From Halorussus salinus (GTDB taxonomy: Archaea > Halobacteriota > Halobacteria > Halobacteriales > Haladaptataceae): a stretch of 64,000 bases of DNA. The position numbers were made by a program, and so were the translations under genes. The stretch covers positions 434,001 through 498,000 of the forward strand of contig NZ_SBIS02000008.1 of the NCBI RefSeq assembly GCF_004765815.2, read 5' to 3'. Below are positions 1-9,097 of this stretch, in pieces. The notes below the pieces were generated by a model. The model worked only from the letters and a program-made list of their open reading frames with translations. It was not told the DNA's origin and did no database searches. The stretch's first letter is position 1; each line of letters starts with the position of its first letter.

Positions 1-551
1 CGGGACTGGTGGTCGGGAGCGTCGCCGGAATCGCGCTCGGCGTGGCGATGGGGTGGTCGGGCCGACTCGACGACTACCTCACCCCGGTCGTCCGCATCCT
101 CCGGCCGATTCCACCGCTGGCGTGGGTCGTCTTCGCCATCCTCTGGTTCGGCATCCACCACACCGGCGCGGCGTTCATCGTCTTCGTCGGCGCGTTCTGG
201 ATCAACTTCTACGGCGCGTACAGCGGCGTCGAAGGCGTCTCCTCGGACTACACCGAGGTCGCGTCGAGTCTCGGCGTCGAAACCGACCGGGAGATGGTTC
301 GGCTCGTGGTCCTCCCCGCGGCGGCACCGAGCATCCTCACCGCCTTCCGGACGAGCATCGGGCGGTGCTGGATGATAGTCGTCGGCGCGGAACTGTTCGG
401 CGCGCCCGGCGTCGGCTACGAGATTATCAACGCCTCGAACAACCTCGCGGTGGACACGAGCGTCGCGTACATGCTCGTCATCAGCCTCGTCTACGTCGGC
501 ATGGACGTGGCGTTTCGAAACGTCGAACGGAGACTTCTCGCATGGCAATGA
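1..551 (+). CDS. ABC transporter permease, NitT/TauT (SsuC/TauC-like) family, 5' partial
   Basis: Inner-membrane subunit of an importer of the nitrate/taurine/sulfonate type. The reading frame is open to the left edge, so the N-terminus lies outside the window. Visible are hydrophobic helices and the cytoplasmic EAA-type loop ([20 protein letters not shown], around residues 85-105 of the visible part), which contacts the ATPase. A family-typical end follows ([14 protein letters not shown], then [10 protein letters not shown]). The stop overlaps the start of the ATPase gene, so the two are one operon; the binding protein is presumably upstream, outside the window. The substrate cannot be read from the permease alone. 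Confidence 0.9.
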   Translation, partial: GLVVGSVAGIALGVAMGWSGRLDDYLTPVVRILRPIPPLAWVVFAILWFGIHHTGAAFIVFVGAFWINFYGAYSGVEGVSSDYTEVASSLGVETDREMVRLVVLPAAAPSILTAFRTSIGRCWMIVVGAELFGAPGVGYEIINASNNLAVDTSVAYMLVISLVYVGMDVAFRNVERRLLAWQ

Positions 552-1414
552 CCGAAACGACCGAACGCTCGACCGAAGCCGACGGCGAATCGAAGACGGA
601 TAGCGAATCAAACACGGAGGGCGAATCGAACATCGAGGACAAATCGGCCGCCAGCGGCGAATCAGACACCGACGCGAAAATCGCGGTCGAGGGCCTCTCG
701 AAGCGATACGACGCTCGCGGCGGCACCGTCGAGGCGCTCGCCGACGTGACCTTCGAGGTCGAAGACGGCGAACTCCTCTGCGTGGTCGGTCCCTCCGGAT
801 GCGGGAAGACGACGTTGTTCCGGACGATTGCGGGACTCGAATCCCCGACGAGGGGTCGCGTCACCGTCGATGGTGACCCGGTTACGGACCCCGGTATCGA
901 CCGCGGGATGGTGTTCCAGAACTACGCGCTGTTCCCGTGGCGGACCGTCCGCGGAAACATTCGGTTCGGTCTCGACCGGCCGACCTGCGACTGTCCGGAC
1001 TGTGAAGCGCGCGTCGAGGAGTTGGTCGAACTCGTCGGACTCTCCGGGTTCGAGGAGGCCTACCCGAAGGAACTCTCCGGCGGCATGAAACAGCGCGTCG
1101 GCATCGCTCGCGCGCTGGCCGTCGACCCCGAAGTCCTCCTGATGGACGAACCGTTCGGGAGTCTCGACCCGGAGACCCGCGACCGACTGCACGCGGAACT
1201 GCTGGACATCTGGCGTGAGACGGACAAAACCGTCCTGTTCGTGACTCACGAGGTCGAGGAGGCGGTCAAACTGGGCGACCGCGTCCTCGTGATGGCGGCC
1301 GACCCCGGACGCGTCGCCGAGACCGTCGAGGTGTCGCTGGACCGCCCCCGCGAACGCGCGAGCGTCGAGTTCGTCGAGTACGTCTCCGAGATACGCGACC
1401 TGCTCGGGCACTGA
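542..1414 (+). CDS. ABC transporter ATP-binding protein, NitT/TauT (SsuB/TauB-like) family
   Basis: Cytoplasmic ATPase that powers the permease just upstream. Of 290 residues, Walker A is GPSGCGKTT (83-91), the Q-loop FQNYALFPW (125-133), the signature LSGGMKQ (178-184), Walker [12 protein letters not shown] (199-209) and the switch His in THE (235-237). I chose the ATG at 542 because GGAGA lies 8 nt before it; an alternative ATG at 548 would give the common ATGA overlap. Two oddities: an acidic low-complexity N-terminal extension of about 45 residues, and a small cysteine cluster (TCDCPDCE, 148-155) after the Q-loop that most ABC ATPases lack and that could bind a metal. ABC assignment is certain; the substrate is unknown. 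Confidence 0.93.
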   Translation: MAMTETTERSTEADGESKTDSESNTEGESNIEDKSAASGESDTDAKIAVEGLSKRYDARGGTVEALADVTFEVEDGELLCVVGPSGCGKTTLFRTIAGLESPTRGRVTVDGDPVTDPGIDRGMVFQNYALFPWRTVRGNIRFGLDRPTCDCPDCEARVEELVELVGLSGFEEAYPKELSGGMKQRVGIARALAVDPEVLLMDEPFGSLDPETRDRLHAELLDIWRETDKTVLFVTHEVEEAVKLGDRVLVMAADPGRVAETVEVSLDRPRERASVEFVEYVSEIRDLLGH

Positions 1415-1514
1415 GTCCCGCGGCGTCCCCAGCGTGACCCACGTCTACCCGTCCGCTGGCGGGCGAAACGTCACAAAGGATTTACCATCGGTGTTCGAAC
1501 ACCTCTTATCTCAG

Positions 1515-2207
1515 ATGGTCCCGCTCACGCGCCGCCACCTCCTCCACGTAGCGACAGCGATTACCGGCGGACTGGCCGGGTGTAGCCGGTTCACCGGCGG
1601 TGAAAGCTCCTCGACGCGCTCGGTCTCCGGCGAGGAGTCGGCCCCTCCCGACGCCGACTCCCTGACCGACCCGCCGATGGTTCGCCGCCGGGCCGCCGAG
1701 GTTCCGATTCGGTTCGGGGACTCCGACCGCGAGAGCGGCGAGTCACCGGAACGGGACCGGCGCTCCTCGCTCGACCGGTACGAAGTCATCGACGCGCGGT
1801 CCACCGCCGACCGACTCGCGGTCGCCGACGGTATCGACGGCGAGCCAGTGTCGTCGTTCGTCTCCGCGACGGATTTCGACAGCGAGACGCTCTACTTGGA
1901 GACCCAACAGGTCGAGGAGTGCTTCCGACTGCGCCTCTGCTCGATATCGTGGCAGTCGAACAAAATTCAAACCGACTACGTGCGCCCGCTTCGGCCCTAC
2001 GACGAGCGGTGTACCGCCGACGAACCCGCCTTCGAATCGCGCCTGATTCGGCTCCCGGTCGCCCTCGACGCGGACGCGGTCAACTCCTACGGGTCGAGCA
2101 TCAGCGGGAGGAGTCGCTGTGACGGCGGCGGGTCGGTCCGTGCCGAGGCGTCGAGCGGGAGTTCCGATTCGACGGCGACCCCAACGACCGAGGAGGGCGA
2201 CCGATGA
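1515..2207 (+). CDS. Putative Tat-exported lipoprotein, unknown function
   Basis: Not a family I recognise. The start at 1515 puts a twin-arginine signal (LTRRHLL) followed by a short hydrophobic stretch and the lipobox LAGC (Cys23) at the N-terminus, so the mature protein should be lipid-anchored outside the membrane. The rest is acidic and arginine-rich, without internal membrane segments; a cysteine pair (EECFRLRLC) sits mid-protein. The frame is open further upstream (to 1434), but those residues would spoil the signal peptide. Its stop overlaps the next lipoprotein start (ATGA), so the two are co-translated and probably function together. Confidence 0.75.
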   Translation: MVPLTRRHLLHVATAITGGLAGCSRFTGGESSSTRSVSGEESAPPDADSLTDPPMVRRRAAEVPIRFGDSDRESGESPERDRRSSLDRYEVIDARSTADRLAVADGIDGEPVSSFVSATDFDSETLYLETQQVEECFRLRLCSISWQSNKIQTDYVRPLRPYDERCTADEPAFESRLIRLPVALDADAVNSYGSSISGRSRCDGGGSVRAEASSGSSDSTATPTTEEGDR

Positions 2208-3493
2208 CCGAGGACGGCACCGCGACGCGCCGGGGCGTTCTGGCGGCCGCCGGTGCGACGCTGGTCGCGGGCTGTAGCGAGTTCGGCTCGCTCGGCGACG
2301 AGTCCAGCGAGTCCGTCTTCGGCCACGAGTTGCCGGAGGTCACCGACGACGGCGACGCCGAACCGGTCCTCGCCGAGTCGATTCCCGTCACTATCGAGCG
2401 GTCGAAACTGGACGACGCGACGCGGCGCGTCAACGAGCTACTGGAGACGCTTCCGATGCCGTTCGGCCCCGAGAGCGTTCCGAACGGCCACGTGAGAGGG
2501 CGGCTCCTCGACGCCGCCAGCGACGCGACGGCGCGCGTCGAGGAGGCCCGGAGAGCGGGGACCCGCTTTGCCTCGCTTCGGTCGCTCCGCGAGGCGCGCG
2601 CCAGCGCCCGCTACGCGTCTGCCGGGTGGGGATTCGCCGACCGCGGCGTGACGCGGGCGGAGTTGGCGGCCGAACGCGAGCGCGCGCTCGACGAGGCCCG
2701 GACGCTCCGAGCGAACCACGAGTACCGCGGGACCGACCCGGTCCGCGCGGCGCTCGTCCACGCTCGCGTCGAGCGGAACCTCGACGGCCTCCTCGACGCT
2801 CGCACGCCGTCGAGCCGCGTCGAGGAGGGGACCCTGCTGGGAGTCGCCGAGTGGGGCGAACACGCCGAGGAGGCGACCGCCCTCGTCGCGGACACGCGCT
2901 ATCTGTACGACCGATTCACGACCTCGCTCCCGTCCGACGCCGGGACCGTCGAGAAGCGACTCGCGACTGCGGCCGACCGCCTCGCGCGGGACCTCCGGAG
3001 CCGTCGAGCGGACCTGCCCCCGGAGCCGACCGAGAACGACCGCGATATCGCGTGGCGGCTCCGGTATCGGCTCCGCGACGACGCGGCGTCGAGTGCGGAC
3101 CGGGTCGCCGACGCGACCGGTCCGGCCAGCGCGGTGGTGACCGCGACCGACGGACTCACCGATTTCCTCGCGTACGACCGCATCCGAGACCGAATCGACA
3201 GCGACGAGGAGTTCGGCGTCGGAGACGCGGCCGAGGTTCGGGCGGTGCGCTCGCAGGCCGTCGAGGCGATTCGGACGGCGCTCACGGAGAGTCCGCGACC
3301 GGAACTGGTCCGGCCGGTACTCGCGGACGCCGCGAGTTGGGTCGCCTTCGCGGACGAAGCCCTCGCGCGCTATCGCGGCGAGGTGCGACTCGCGCGACTC
3401 GACGACCCCCTGCGTCGGTACTACACCGCGACCGCCCGCGCTCGGAGCGCGCCGTCGGCGTGTCGGCGCGTTCTCGACGCGCTCGAACGCTGA
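2204..3493 (+). CDS. Putative Tat-exported lipoprotein, helical, unknown function
   Basis: 429 residues starting with a short Tat-like signal (TRRGVLAAAGATLVAGC) whose Cys24 is the likely lipid-modified residue. The mature part is rich in Ala, Arg, Glu and Asp in helical patterns (for example RRVNELLETLPMPFG and TRFASLRSLREARA) and has no other membrane segment. I know no enzyme family that fits. It overlaps the preceding lipoprotein gene by 4 nt (ATGA), which implies a two-gene unit of cell-surface proteins. The product could be a scaffold or binding protein; this is inference only. Confidence 0.78.
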   Translation: MTEDGTATRRGVLAAAGATLVAGCSEFGSLGDESSESVFGHELPEVTDDGDAEPVLAESIPVTIERSKLDDATRRVNELLETLPMPFGPESVPNGHVRGRLLDAASDATARVEEARRAGTRFASLRSLREARASARYASAGWGFADRGVTRAELAAERERALDEARTLRANHEYRGTDPVRAALVHARVERNLDGLLDARTPSSRVEEGTLLGVAEWGEHAEEATALVADTRYLYDRFTTSLPSDAGTVEKRLATAADRLARDLRSRRADLPPEPTENDRDIAWRLRYRLRDDAASSADRVADATGPASAVVTATDGLTDFLAYDRIRDRIDSDEEFGVGDAAEVRAVRSQAVEAIRTALTESPRPELVRPVLADAASWVAFADEALARYRGEVRLARLDDPLRRYYTATARARSAPSACRRVLDALER

Positions 3494-3696
3494 ACGGCGT
3501 TTAGACCGACGCAGACTCGCGTCCTCGCGGTCGGCCAGATACTCGCGGAGGTCGCTCTCGCCAGCCGAGCGGCGAGAGGCCGTTCTCGGCGGCGCGAATT
3601 CCGGTATCGAAATCGACGGGAAGATTCGTGTGTACGCGACGCAGAAGTTTCGTTGATGCTGTAGGACGAGATACCGAAATACTCGTCGGCGATTCG

Positions 3697-4158
3697 CTAC
3701 ACGCGTTGTTTCTGCGAGTCGATCTGCCGCTGGGTGGGGAGATACCAGAGGATCTCCTCGATGTCGGTCCCCTTCGAGATTTCGACCGAGAGGTTCGAAC
3801 CGCCCGAAACGTGGAGTTCGAGAACCTGCGGCCGACGGAAGATTGCGAGGAGCGTGATGAGAACGCCGACGAGAATCGGAATCGTAAGGATGCCCAGCGC
3901 CAGCGTCCGAAGGTCGATCTGGCGACCGTACTCGACCGACGTGACGTTATCGAGCGGCACTTCGCGGAACCCGAAGCCGCCCGCCATCTTCTCGTGTACG
4001 AGGAGTCGCTGGTTGGTCACGTACCAGTGGGTTTCGCCGTATCCGAGAAGGGATTTTACCCAGTGAACGAGTCCGTTCGGCCGATGTTTGAAGGAATACG
4101 AGACCTCCTCGCCCTTCAGCATGTAATCGTCAATGTCGCTGCCTCTACTTGCCATCAC
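3697..4158 (-). CDS. PH-like domain membrane protein
   Basis: 153 residues. The N-terminal half has the look of bacterial/archaeal PH-like proteins: LKGEEVSYSFKHR, then THWYVTNQRLLVHEK, then REVPLDNVTSVEYG. This is the pattern in which a threonine-asparagine-arginine turn (VTNQRLL) opens the barrel strands. A single strong hydrophobic segment (about residues 83-107, LALGILTIPILVGVLITLLA) interrupts the domain, and LELHVSGG and VEISKGTD follow as later strands. Function of these small archaeal proteins is unknown; membrane association is likely. A second Met three bases in is an equally good start. The plus-strand frame covering this region is its shadow. Confidence 0.8.
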   Translation of the reverse strand: MMASRGSDIDDYMLKGEEVSYSFKHRPNGLVHWVKSLLGYGETHWYVTNQRLLVHEKMAGGFGFREVPLDNVTSVEYGRQIDLRTLALGILTIPILVGVLITLLAIFRRPQVLELHVSGGSNLSVEISKGTDIEEILWYLPTQRQIDSQKQRV

Positions 4159-4424
4159 GCATCCGTTTCGTCTCCGTTACTTATACCTACGGACGAAATA
4201 TTTATTTCTGAGAATAAGAGCGAAGTAGCCGCTACGCAGCCGACTACATCGCAGTGACCTTCTCGCTCGGCGAGCGCCCGGTCCCGCTAATCGGACTCTC
4301 GACCTTCGTCGCTACGACCGTTCGGGCCTCCTCGGGCGAATACGCGTCGCTGCCGACCGCCGAGAACGCCTTCCGGCGAAGACGAACCGGAAAACATTCA
4401 GTTCGGTTGTTAGTCTGGAACGAC

Positions 4425-5282
4425 ATGCGACGCCGCCAGTTCCTCTCGTCCGGAGCCGCCCTCCTCTCGGTCAGCCTCGCCGGATGCGGCCACCCGTCCG
4501 TCGTTCTCGATATGAACGACGCGACAGCAGACGATATCGCCGACGAGGTTTCGATGGCTACCGAGCCGGGGTCCGAAGAACACGCGGTCGTCACGTCGGC
4601 CCGCGAGAACGGCTCGGCGACGCGGACCGGACGGTACGAGCTGTTCGACCACACCACCACCGTCCGGGTGAACGATACCTTCTATAGCGTTTCGGAGACG
4701 CGACTCCGGAGTAGCGAGGTGACGGTCTACGAGGTCCTCCTCGATTTCAATCCGGAGGAGACGACGCCGGAACTCGGCGAAATAGAGTACGACGACCTCC
4801 CGGAGGTGGACCGTGACCGCCTCGGTTCGATTCTCTCGGAGGAACCGCGGTCCAACCACGACGGGTACGACGTGGGCGTCGGGTACGGAAGCGCCGAGGA
4901 GGTGGGGAACGACTCGGTGTTCGTCCCGGAGCGACAGTACGACGTTCTCGTCCACGACGGGAACCGGTATCGCGTGGCAGTTGACTCCCGAGATGCAACC
5001 GAGGCGGAGTACCGATACGAGGTGACGGAGATCGCTGCCGACGTGGACACGTTCGCGGATCAGATTCGAGAGCAGTACCTGTTCGCGCTCACGGACCTGT
5101 CCGACGCCGAGCGGACGGTCGTCGAGGGTGCAATCGACGGCGGGTACTTCGAGGACGGTGATGCCTTTCAGGCGGTAATCGAGCGTATCCGACAGCACGA
5201 GGGCTTGAACGAGGACGATTTCTACGGGACGTGGCTCCTCGAATACGAGGATGTCGAGTATATCACCTACGCGGAATGGTGA
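4425..5282 (+). CDS. Putative Tat lipoprotein, unknown function
   Basis: 285 residues. The start at 4425 gives MRRRQFLSSG, a hydrophobic core and the lipobox LAGC (Cys21), a standard haloarchaeal lipoprotein signal. The mature protein is acidic and beta-rich with many Tyr and Asp, and has no recognised motif. It contains two similar stretches about 130 residues apart (HTTTVRVNDTFYSVSETR and VHDGNRYRVAVDSRD), so a duplicated beta-fold is possible. It appears monocistronic and starts 266 nt from the divergent PH-like gene. Confidence 0.75.
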   Translation: MRRRQFLSSGAALLSVSLAGCGHPSVVLDMNDATADDIADEVSMATEPGSEEHAVVTSARENGSATRTGRYELFDHTTTVRVNDTFYSVSETRLRSSEVTVYEVLLDFNPEETTPELGEIEYDDLPEVDRDRLGSILSEEPRSNHDGYDVGVGYGSAEEVGNDSVFVPERQYDVLVHDGNRYRVAVDSRDATEAEYRYEVTEIAADVDTFADQIREQYLFALTDLSDAERTVVEGAIDGGYFEDGDAFQAVIERIRQHEGLNEDDFYGTWLLEYEDVEYITYAEW

Positions 5283-5747
5283 TTTCGGGTCAGAGAACGC
5301 CGACGTATTCTCGACTGCTCGCCCGACGGTCTTCCCCTCGTATATCAACTAAACGTAATAAAAATTTATCTAATATAAAGTATTTTATGTTTGTTTTTGT
5401 ATGGTTGGATGGAATCAGTACACTTTTTGCCGACCGCCCAGATTTTCCTTGCGAGTCGTTCTATGCCCTGCTGGCCCACGGTACGGCCGGTGTTCGACCC
5501 CCTTTCCCCTCCCGCCGCGCGACGGGCCCGATAGCCGCAGCACTCGGGTTCGTTTCGCTACCTCCTCGGTAGTCGCACTCTCTCTCGACCAGACACACAC
5601 ACAGATGCTGACACCGATTGAGCCACCGGTTAACAACCGGGGCTCGCACGGCCGCGTACCGACATTCGAGTCGAAGTCGAAGTTGAAATTGAACTGCTCG
5701 TCCGAATCACGCTACGATGCGCTGACACTCCGCGAGGAGGGTCCGCG
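5283..5747. other. Intergenic stretch with A+T-rich core and a palindrome
   Basis: No convincing gene. Positions about 5340-5400 are strikingly A+T-rich for this genome and could hold a terminator or promoter. A plus-strand frame continues to 5751, but its translation has arginine/proline-rich, non-haloarchaeal composition and no start signal. A perfect inverted repeat lies at 5626-5640 (listed separately), followed by the short purine-rich run at about 5670-5690. Confidence 0.6.
5626..5640. promoter_or_regulatory. Perfect palindrome upstream of the MFS exporter gene (candidate operator)
   Basis: CCGGTT-AAC-AACCGG is a perfect 6-bp inverted repeat around a 3-nt centre, 107 nt before the exporter start. 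A dimeric repressor site would look like this, and drug exporters are often controlled by such sites. No regulator gene is adjacent, so assignment is inference. Confidence 0.35.
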
Positions 5748-7049
5748 ATGATGGCTGCGATGCGGTTGCTGGGGCGTAACCGAGATTTCCGTCGGTTCTT
5801 CGCTGGCCAGTTCGCGACGAACGCCGGGGATAGCCTCTATACGGTCGCCGTACTCTGGCTCGCCTTCGAGTTGAGCGGTTCGACCGTCGTCACCGGTGCC
5901 CTGAACGCGATACTCCTGCTCCCGTGGTTACTACAGCTGTTCGCCGGACCACTCGTGGACCGTCTGCCACTCAGGTTCCTCCTCGTCGGGTCACAGGTGG
6001 TTCAGGGCGTCGTTGTGCTCGTTCTGCCGCTCGCGGCGGTCACTGGACGGCTCAGCGTTGGCGTGTTGTTCGTCGTCGTTCCAGTTCTGATGGTTGCATC
6101 GTTGGTAATGGCGCCGATGGAGACCGCGCTACTCCCTCGTATCGTCGATGACGAGCGACTCTCCGAGGCCAATTCTGCCCTGTCGGCGGTGACGCTCGGA
6201 CTGGATATGGTGTTCGACGCGATTGGGGGTGGTTTCATCGCTGTATTCGGAGCGACGGCACTCTTCTTCGCCGACTCGCTCACGTTCGCCGTTGCCGCCC
6301 TGTTGTTCGCCGGTATCACGCTGGGAACGCCGGTGCATCGAGACGAGCGAGAGCGGAGCGACGAATCCGAACCGACCGTCGAATCGGTACTCCGGTCGTA
6401 CGTTTCGGATCTACGGGCAGGTGTGGAGGTCCTCCGCGGAACCCTCTTTATCGAACTGGTGCTGACGACTGCGGTGGTGAACTTCGCCACAGGAGTCACG
6501 CTGGCGATTCTGCCAGCGTTCGGCGACGGTCTCGGCGGACCCGGAATCTACGGCTTGCTGCTGGGAGCCCTCGGCATCGGGCGACTCGTCGGATCGATTG
6601 CTGGCCCCTCTGTAGAGGATATCCCCTACGGGTGGGTGTTGATCTCTCAGGGACTAGGTGCGGGTTGCTGGGTCTTGGCGGTGTTCGCTCCGACACCGGC
6701 ACTCACGGTAGTTCTGTTCGGCCTCGCGTGGGTGCCCGCTGGCGCATCGGGCGTACTTACGTCGACGCTGAACCAGCGAGTATTCCCGGCCGACTTACTG
6801 GGCCGGGTCACTGCGACGAAGGGAACTGCTTCGGGGGCGACGCTCCCGCTGGGTTCACTCGTCGGCGGTATCATCGCCGAAACGCTTGGAACGACAACGA
6901 CCATGGCGCTAGCAGCAAGCGGCTTTGCCTTCACGGCCGTCTACGTCCTCTTACGTCCGCAACTCCGACAACTTCCCGCTGTCGGGGCCGCAGTTCCAGA
7001 CGACTTCGACTTGCGGACCGAGACGGAGTCGGACTCCTCACACGGTTAA
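5748..7049 (+). CDS. MFS transporter, EntS/MFS_3-like exporter
   Basis: 433-residue polytopic membrane protein with about twelve hydrophobic helices. Its N-terminus is typical of the MFS_3 (enterobactin exporter EntS and macrolide-efflux-like) group: NRDFRRFFAGQFATNAGDSL, then WLAFELSGS. The loop between helices 2 and 3 reads GPLVDRLPLRFLL, the MFS motif A region. A charged central loop (HRDERERSDESEP) separates the halves. Such proteins export siderophores or hydrophobic drugs by proton antiport; the substrate is unknown here. Starts at 5748, 5751 or 5760 are all possible. Codon use is slightly less G/C-biased than in the operons to the right. Confidence 0.88.
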   Translation: MMAAMRLLGRNRDFRRFFAGQFATNAGDSLYTVAVLWLAFELSGSTVVTGALNAILLLPWLLQLFAGPLVDRLPLRFLLVGSQVVQGVVVLVLPLAAVTGRLSVGVLFVVVPVLMVASLVMAPMETALLPRIVDDERLSEANSALSAVTLGLDMVFDAIGGGFIAVFGATALFFADSLTFAVAALLFAGITLGTPVHRDERERSDESEPTVESVLRSYVSDLRAGVEVLRGTLFIELVLTTAVVNFATGVTLAILPAFGDGLGGPGIYGLLLGALGIGRLVGSIAGPSVEDIPYGWVLISQGLGAGCWVLAVFAPTPALTVVLFGLAWVPAGASGVLTSTLNQRVFPADLLGRVTATKGTASGATLPLGSLVGGIIAETLGTTTTMALAASGFAFTAVYVLLRPQLRQLPAVGAAVPDDFDLRTETESDSSHG

Positions 7050-7470
7050 AACGACACGGCGGACACCTACGTCCGTATTTTCAAGCCAGCAAGATACCTA
7101 CCTACCGATTAGTAACGTCCTCGTTCGGATACCGGTTGGTCTCGTACAGAATGCGGTCACCCGTCCGACGCGCAAAAACACCTATTCGGACTCCTTACCG
7201 AACGACCGCTCCGTCCGACCCCGGACAGGCTCCGGCTACGAGGAGTTTCAAAGAGACGACTAGCCGTACACCCTAAGACAGTCCATAAATTTATGCCCTA
7301 TTAGTAAGTATATTATAACACACTAGAGATATTTTCGCCTGTGAATGTATACTATTCATTCAAGACAGAAGTTATATGTATTGTCGCTAAGAATTGGGAC
7401 ACGAGCAACTCCGCCGCCCGACTGCCCTCCACGTAGGTAGTAGCTGGGAGCGTGAGTTGCAACGCAACCC
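7050..7470. other. A+T-rich intergenic region
   Basis: Nothing coding that I can support. The segment from about 7270 to 7390 is A+T-rich (several TATA-like stretches) and probably contains the promoter of the secreted protein at 7471. Small frames on both strands here lack start signals and haloarchaeal codon bias. Confidence 0.55.
7456..7468. promoter_or_regulatory. Palindrome immediately before the start codon
   Basis: GTTGC-AAC-GCAAC is a perfect inverted repeat ending 2 nt before the ATG at 7471. In a leadered transcript it would form a small hairpin masking the start; as DNA it could be an operator. No purine-rich ribosome site lies between it and the ATG. Function is inferred. Confidence 0.3.
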
Positions 7471-8769
7471 ATGAAACTACGAGTACTCGCATTAGTGGTG
7501 TTGGTCGTCGGTGCAATGCCAGCCGCCACAGCACAGACAACGGCACCCACCGACCCATCCACCCTGACCGATTCAGGCGTATCGTCCGTTCAAGAAACCA
7601 CCGCGAATCAAACCCAGACAGTCAACGCCAGCACTACCTCGGACGGCTCCTCCTCCGAGACATCCAATTACACCAAACTCTACGTCGAGAGTGACTACGA
7701 CCACCCCGACCTCAAACCCGGCGAGTCCACGGAATTCACCGTCACGGTGACAAACCGTGAGGACTCCGAAGTGACACTCGATCCTCACGTTTACATCCCG
7801 CCGACCGGGGAAAACCTCATCAAGAAGTCGTGGGTCACAATCGAGGGCGACTCGACCGTCGGCGCTGGCAGTGAAACCGAGTTCAGTGTTACGATTTCCG
7901 TGCCCGAGAGCGCCGAGACGGGCCACTATAGCGGTCAAGTCGCGTTCACCGACGAAACCGTGACTTACCCCGGTCGCCCCGCCCGACCCGTCCACGCCGC
8001 CAGCGTCCGCATCAACGTCTGGAAGAAGCCCACCGTCGAAATCGTCTCCGGGACGTACGTGACCGGACAGGTCGAAGCCGGTGACACCGCCACCAAGCAA
8101 ATCGTCATCAAGAACACCGGCGACCAAGCCGTCCCGCTCAGCCCCCAGCTCAGCCAAGAACGCCACCGCTACGGCGGGAGTTCTTCGCAACTCGACCCCG
8201 CATGGCTCGATATCGACGCTCCTTCGACAATCGAATTGGGCGAAACTGCGACCGTCTCGGTCACGGTATCGCCCCCTGAGAGCGCCGACAGCAACCGATA
8301 CAGCAGCCAGCTTGACCTCGGCCTGAAAGACCCCAACCGCGACGGCAACAACAACCACTGGCAACAGATCAATCTGAACTTCGAGGTTTGGAACCAGCCC
8401 GAGGAGCCCTTCACGACTTCCTTCGAGGTGAGTGAGGAAACCGAAAATATCACCCTCACGCTCGGGCCTCGAACGAGCTACTACAGTAGCACTGACACTA
8501 CCCCGAGCTTCGACGTGACGTTCGTCGCGCCCGACGGCACTATGGTCACTGCTAAGCGCGTCGAAGTGACGAACAAGGGCTTCGTCGACCTGAGCGAAAG
8601 CAACAATCCTAACGTCCAGCAACAGGGCGCCTACGGCGTCCGGGGTGACGGGAAGAAATTCGTCTACCGCGTCGACGACCCTGACGCAGGCGCGTGGAAC
8701 CTCAAGGTCATGCCCGAAAACGCCATCGGGTTCACCTACGAGATTACACGCAACGAAAACGAAGCCTAG
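7471..8769 (+). CDS. Secreted multi-domain beta-sandwich protein
   Basis: 432 residues with a Sec-type signal peptide (MKLRVLALVVLVVGAMPAA, probable cleavage after ATA near residue 21). A Ser/Thr/Gln-rich linker to about residue 70 is likely O-glycosylated. At least two CARDB/NEW3-like beta-sandwich repeats follow, each with the signature of a GE(S/T) turn, a TVTN or VIKNTGD strand and a PESAxxxxYS turn; compare LKPGESTEFTVTVTNRED with VEAGDTATKQIVIKNTGD. A last domain (about 310-432) is also all-beta. No transmembrane anchor is seen at the C-terminus. Such proteins bind partners or polymers outside the cell; the specific role is unknown. Codon use is less G+C-biased than its neighbours. Confidence 0.8.
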   Translation: MKLRVLALVVLVVGAMPAATAQTTAPTDPSTLTDSGVSSVQETTANQTQTVNASTTSDGSSSETSNYTKLYVESDYDHPDLKPGESTEFTVTVTNREDSEVTLDPHVYIPPTGENLIKKSWVTIEGDSTVGAGSETEFSVTISVPESAETGHYSGQVAFTDETVTYPGRPARPVHAASVRINVWKKPTVEIVSGTYVTGQVEAGDTATKQIVIKNTGDQAVPLSPQLSQERHRYGGSSSQLDPAWLDIDAPSTIELGETATVSVTVSPPESADSNRYSSQLDLGLKDPNRDGNNNHWQQINLNFEVWNQPEEPFTTSFEVSEETENITLTLGPRTSYYSSTDTTPSFDVTFVAPDGTMVTAKRVEVTNKGFVDLSESNNPNVQQQGAYGVRGDGKKFVYRVDDPDAGAWNLKVMPENAIGFTYEITRNENEA

Positions 8770-8791
8770 ATAATTCCAACCATCGACATTT

Positions 8792-9020
8792 TTATTCGTT
8801 TACTCGAACAGTGAGCGTGTAGTCCGCGACAGTTCGAGCGTCTTCACCCGTATCGGAGTGGACAACCTCGAAAGACCATGCCGAATCAGCCGACAGCTCG
8901 GGGGCATTCGTAGTGGCGCGGTCTAGTGTCTGGCCGTCGGCTTGCTGGAACGTTGCAGTTAGACCGGACCAATGACTACCTCGTCACCTGTGTTCTCTAA
9001 TGTATACGATGGGATACGAG
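8792..9020 (-). pseudogene. Frameshifted remnant of an FxLYD-type domain protein
   Basis: Read on the minus strand, the frame gives YTLENTGDEVVIGPV and then a stop. Shifting one base lets it continue as LTATFQQADGQTLDRATTN, later SAWSFEVVHSDTGEDAR and finally DYTLTVRVNE before TAA (8792-8794). The order ENTGD, ATFxxADG, WxFEV and ADYTLxV is the haloarchaeal FxLYD surface-domain pattern, so this is one domain broken by a single-base shift at about 8960. The 5' part with its signal peptide is missing (an in-frame stop precedes it). It lies tail to tail with the secreted protein at 7471, so both may derive from one acquired block. Confidence 0.6.
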
Positions 9021-9097
9021 GTCAGTGGATAAATACGCGGTTGTAATCCGTTGAGACCACGCATCCATAGCCGAGCCACCGGACGATTCGCCCCCGC

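Noticed and set aside
3628-4257. Plus-strand frame over the PH-like gene
   Set aside because: Shadow of the minus-strand gene, whose translation has a coherent PH-like pattern and membrane helix.
5401-5751. Plus-strand frame leading into the MFS exporter gene
   Set aside because: Arg/Pro/Ser-rich, poor codon bias, covers A+T-rich DNA and the palindrome; no start signal.
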